NCBI GenBank assembly: GCA_017410425.1
Contig: JAFQQV010000044.1
Span: 1-49,451 of the forward strand
Length of the DNA stretch: 49,451 nt
Direction of reading: 5' to 3'
Source of the DNA: Oscillospiraceae bacterium
Lineage (GTDB): Bacteria; Bacillota; Clostridia; Oscillospirales; Oscillospiraceae
In this document: positions 48,822-49,451 of the stretch, piece by piece
Position numbering within the stretch: the stretch's first letter is position 1
Layout of the letters: every line of letters begins with the position of its first letter
Notes under the pieces: generated by a model
What the model saw: only the letters and a program-made list of their open reading frames with translations
Database searches by the model: none
What the model was told of the DNA's origin: nothing
Made by a program: the position numbers and the translations under genes

Positions 48822-49451
48822 ATGAAGAAGTTTCTTAGATTCAGCGTCACCATGCTTGTGATGGCCTCCCTGTTCTGCGGCTTCGGGCTCAGCGCCTTCG
48901 CTGCAGACTCCATCGTAACCTACACCGGTGACAGCGAGTTTGTCGTCAGCGATGATCTGGACCTGTTCGACAACTTCAAGAATGTCATGCCCGGCGATAC
49001 CCGTCAGGAGATTATCACCGTGCGCAATGAGTTCAACAAGTCCCGCTACGTGCAGATCTACATGCAGGCAGTGCCCCATGAGCCGGAAATCGGCCCCCAT
49101 GTGGACGCAGTGCGCGCCAACGAGGACTATGAGTCCATGATGGACTTTCTCAGCCAGCTGAAGCTTACCGTTATGAAAGAGAACGGTACTCCTCTTGCTG
49201 AGTCTCAGGCAAATGATCCCGGCACCCTGGCTACCAGAAAGCTGCTGGGTACCTTCCACGGCCGCGGCGAGATCAACATCGTGGCAACACTGGAAGTCCC
49301 CATTGAGCTGGGCAATGAGTATGCCGACCGCCTGGGCGAGATCGACTGGGTCTTTACCGCGGACGAATACTACGCAGGCGATTCCCCCAAGACCGCTGAC
49401 AACAGCAATCTGGCCCTCTACACCGGCCTGCTGTGCGGCAGCGTGGTGGTA
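48822..49451 (+). CDS. cell-wall-anchored protein with SPKTA sorting signal (set B, partial)
   Basis: The first 210 codons of a gene cut by the window end. A normal signal peptide ends near SAFA (residue 26-27). The body shares LFDNFKNVMPGD, MMDFLSQL and PIELGNEYADRLGEIDWVFTADE with the anchored protein of set A (38027-38716). The sorting motif SPKTA lies at 188-192 and is followed by the start of a membrane helix; the charged tail should lie just outside the window. AAGGAGG precedes the ATG, 12 bases after the G2 stop. Confidence 0.87.
   Translation, partial: MKKFLRFSVTMLVMASLFCGFGLSAFAADSIVTYTGDSEFVVSDDLDLFDNFKNVMPGDTRQEIITVRNEFNKSRYVQIYMQAVPHEPEIGPHVDAVRANEDYESMMDFLSQLKLTVMKENGTPLAESQANDPGTLATRKLLGTFHGRGEINIVATLEVPIELGNEYADRLGEIDWVFTADEYYAGDSPKTADNSNLALYTGLLCGSVVV

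Noticed and set aside
47490-49259. 589-codon open frame on the minus strand
   Set aside because: It runs opposite the end of G2 and the start of the anchored protein, both of which have strong ribosome binding sites and exported-protein signatures.

Overview
The window is a stretch of chromosome from a Gram-positive anaerobe, most likely a gut Clostridia of the Oscillospirales/Ruminococcaceae type. This rests on the ylm/dcw-type order yggS-sepF-divIVA-ileS-lspA-rluD, a rubrerythrin, a clostridial-style Spo0A with 0A boxes, a GH112 galacto-N-biose phosphorylase, sortase-type anchors, and TTG/GTG starts behind strong AGGAGG ribosome binding sites. No CRISPR array, tRNA gene, prophage or insertion sequence was seen.

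Layout. 1-430: 3' end of a 23S rRNA gene, 5S rRNA and a terminator. 604-1143: rubrerythrin. 1198-12249 (minus strand): a housekeeping run transcribed right to left, mutL-miaA-hfq-(membrane-anchored protein)-yggS-sepF-divIVA-ileS-lspA-rluD-(small membrane protein). 12400-17937 (plus): miaB-mutS-CPBP protease-trmO, divergent from mutL. 17972-20693: a PAP2 phosphatase, a divergent barnase-like secreted ribonuclease, and spo0A preceded by tandem 0A boxes. Its receiver domain has Glu in place of the phosphoacceptor Asp. 20884-27752: an AraC-family regulator divergent from a sugar ABC transporter (binding protein, two permeases, a small membrane protein) and a GH112 beta-1,3-galactosyl-N-acetylhexosamine phosphorylase. 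Together these look like a uptake and phosphorolysis locus for mucin or milk-glycan disaccharides.

28052-49451: the most unusual part, about 21 kb. Two tandem paralogous gene sets each encode a SipW-type (Ser/His) signal peptidase with a long basic cytoplasmic tail, several small exported proteins with SipW-cognate leaders (G-T-[LMV]-A-[YW] motif; TasA/camelysin-like), one giant repeat protein (1591 and 1188 residues; InlB-type B-repeats, MucBP-like segments, an Ala-rich coiled coil, a His/Cys cassette) and a protein with a sortase-like NPKTG or SPKTA tail. The window ends inside the last of these. Set A is headed by an unusual regulator candidate: a recombinase-type SAM-like N-terminus, a zinc ribbon and two AP2 domains, with no catalytic domain. 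It sits behind a structured leader and is apparently co-transcribed with sipW. Set B has its own promoter with a 14-bp palindrome near the start site and a long-range stem next to the sipW ribosome binding site. A secreted Ig-like protein with a near-perfect consensus promoter lies between the sets. Set B is also littered with intergenic inverted-repeat elements.

Interpretation: the two sets resemble, in general logic, the tapA-sipW-tasA matrix operon of Bacillus subtilis, but they are much larger, duplicated, linked to sortase-type anchoring and tied to an AP2 protein. That they build a surface fibre or matrix is inference from leaders, gene order and domains. All start-site revisions, promoters and operators here come from reading the sequence only.
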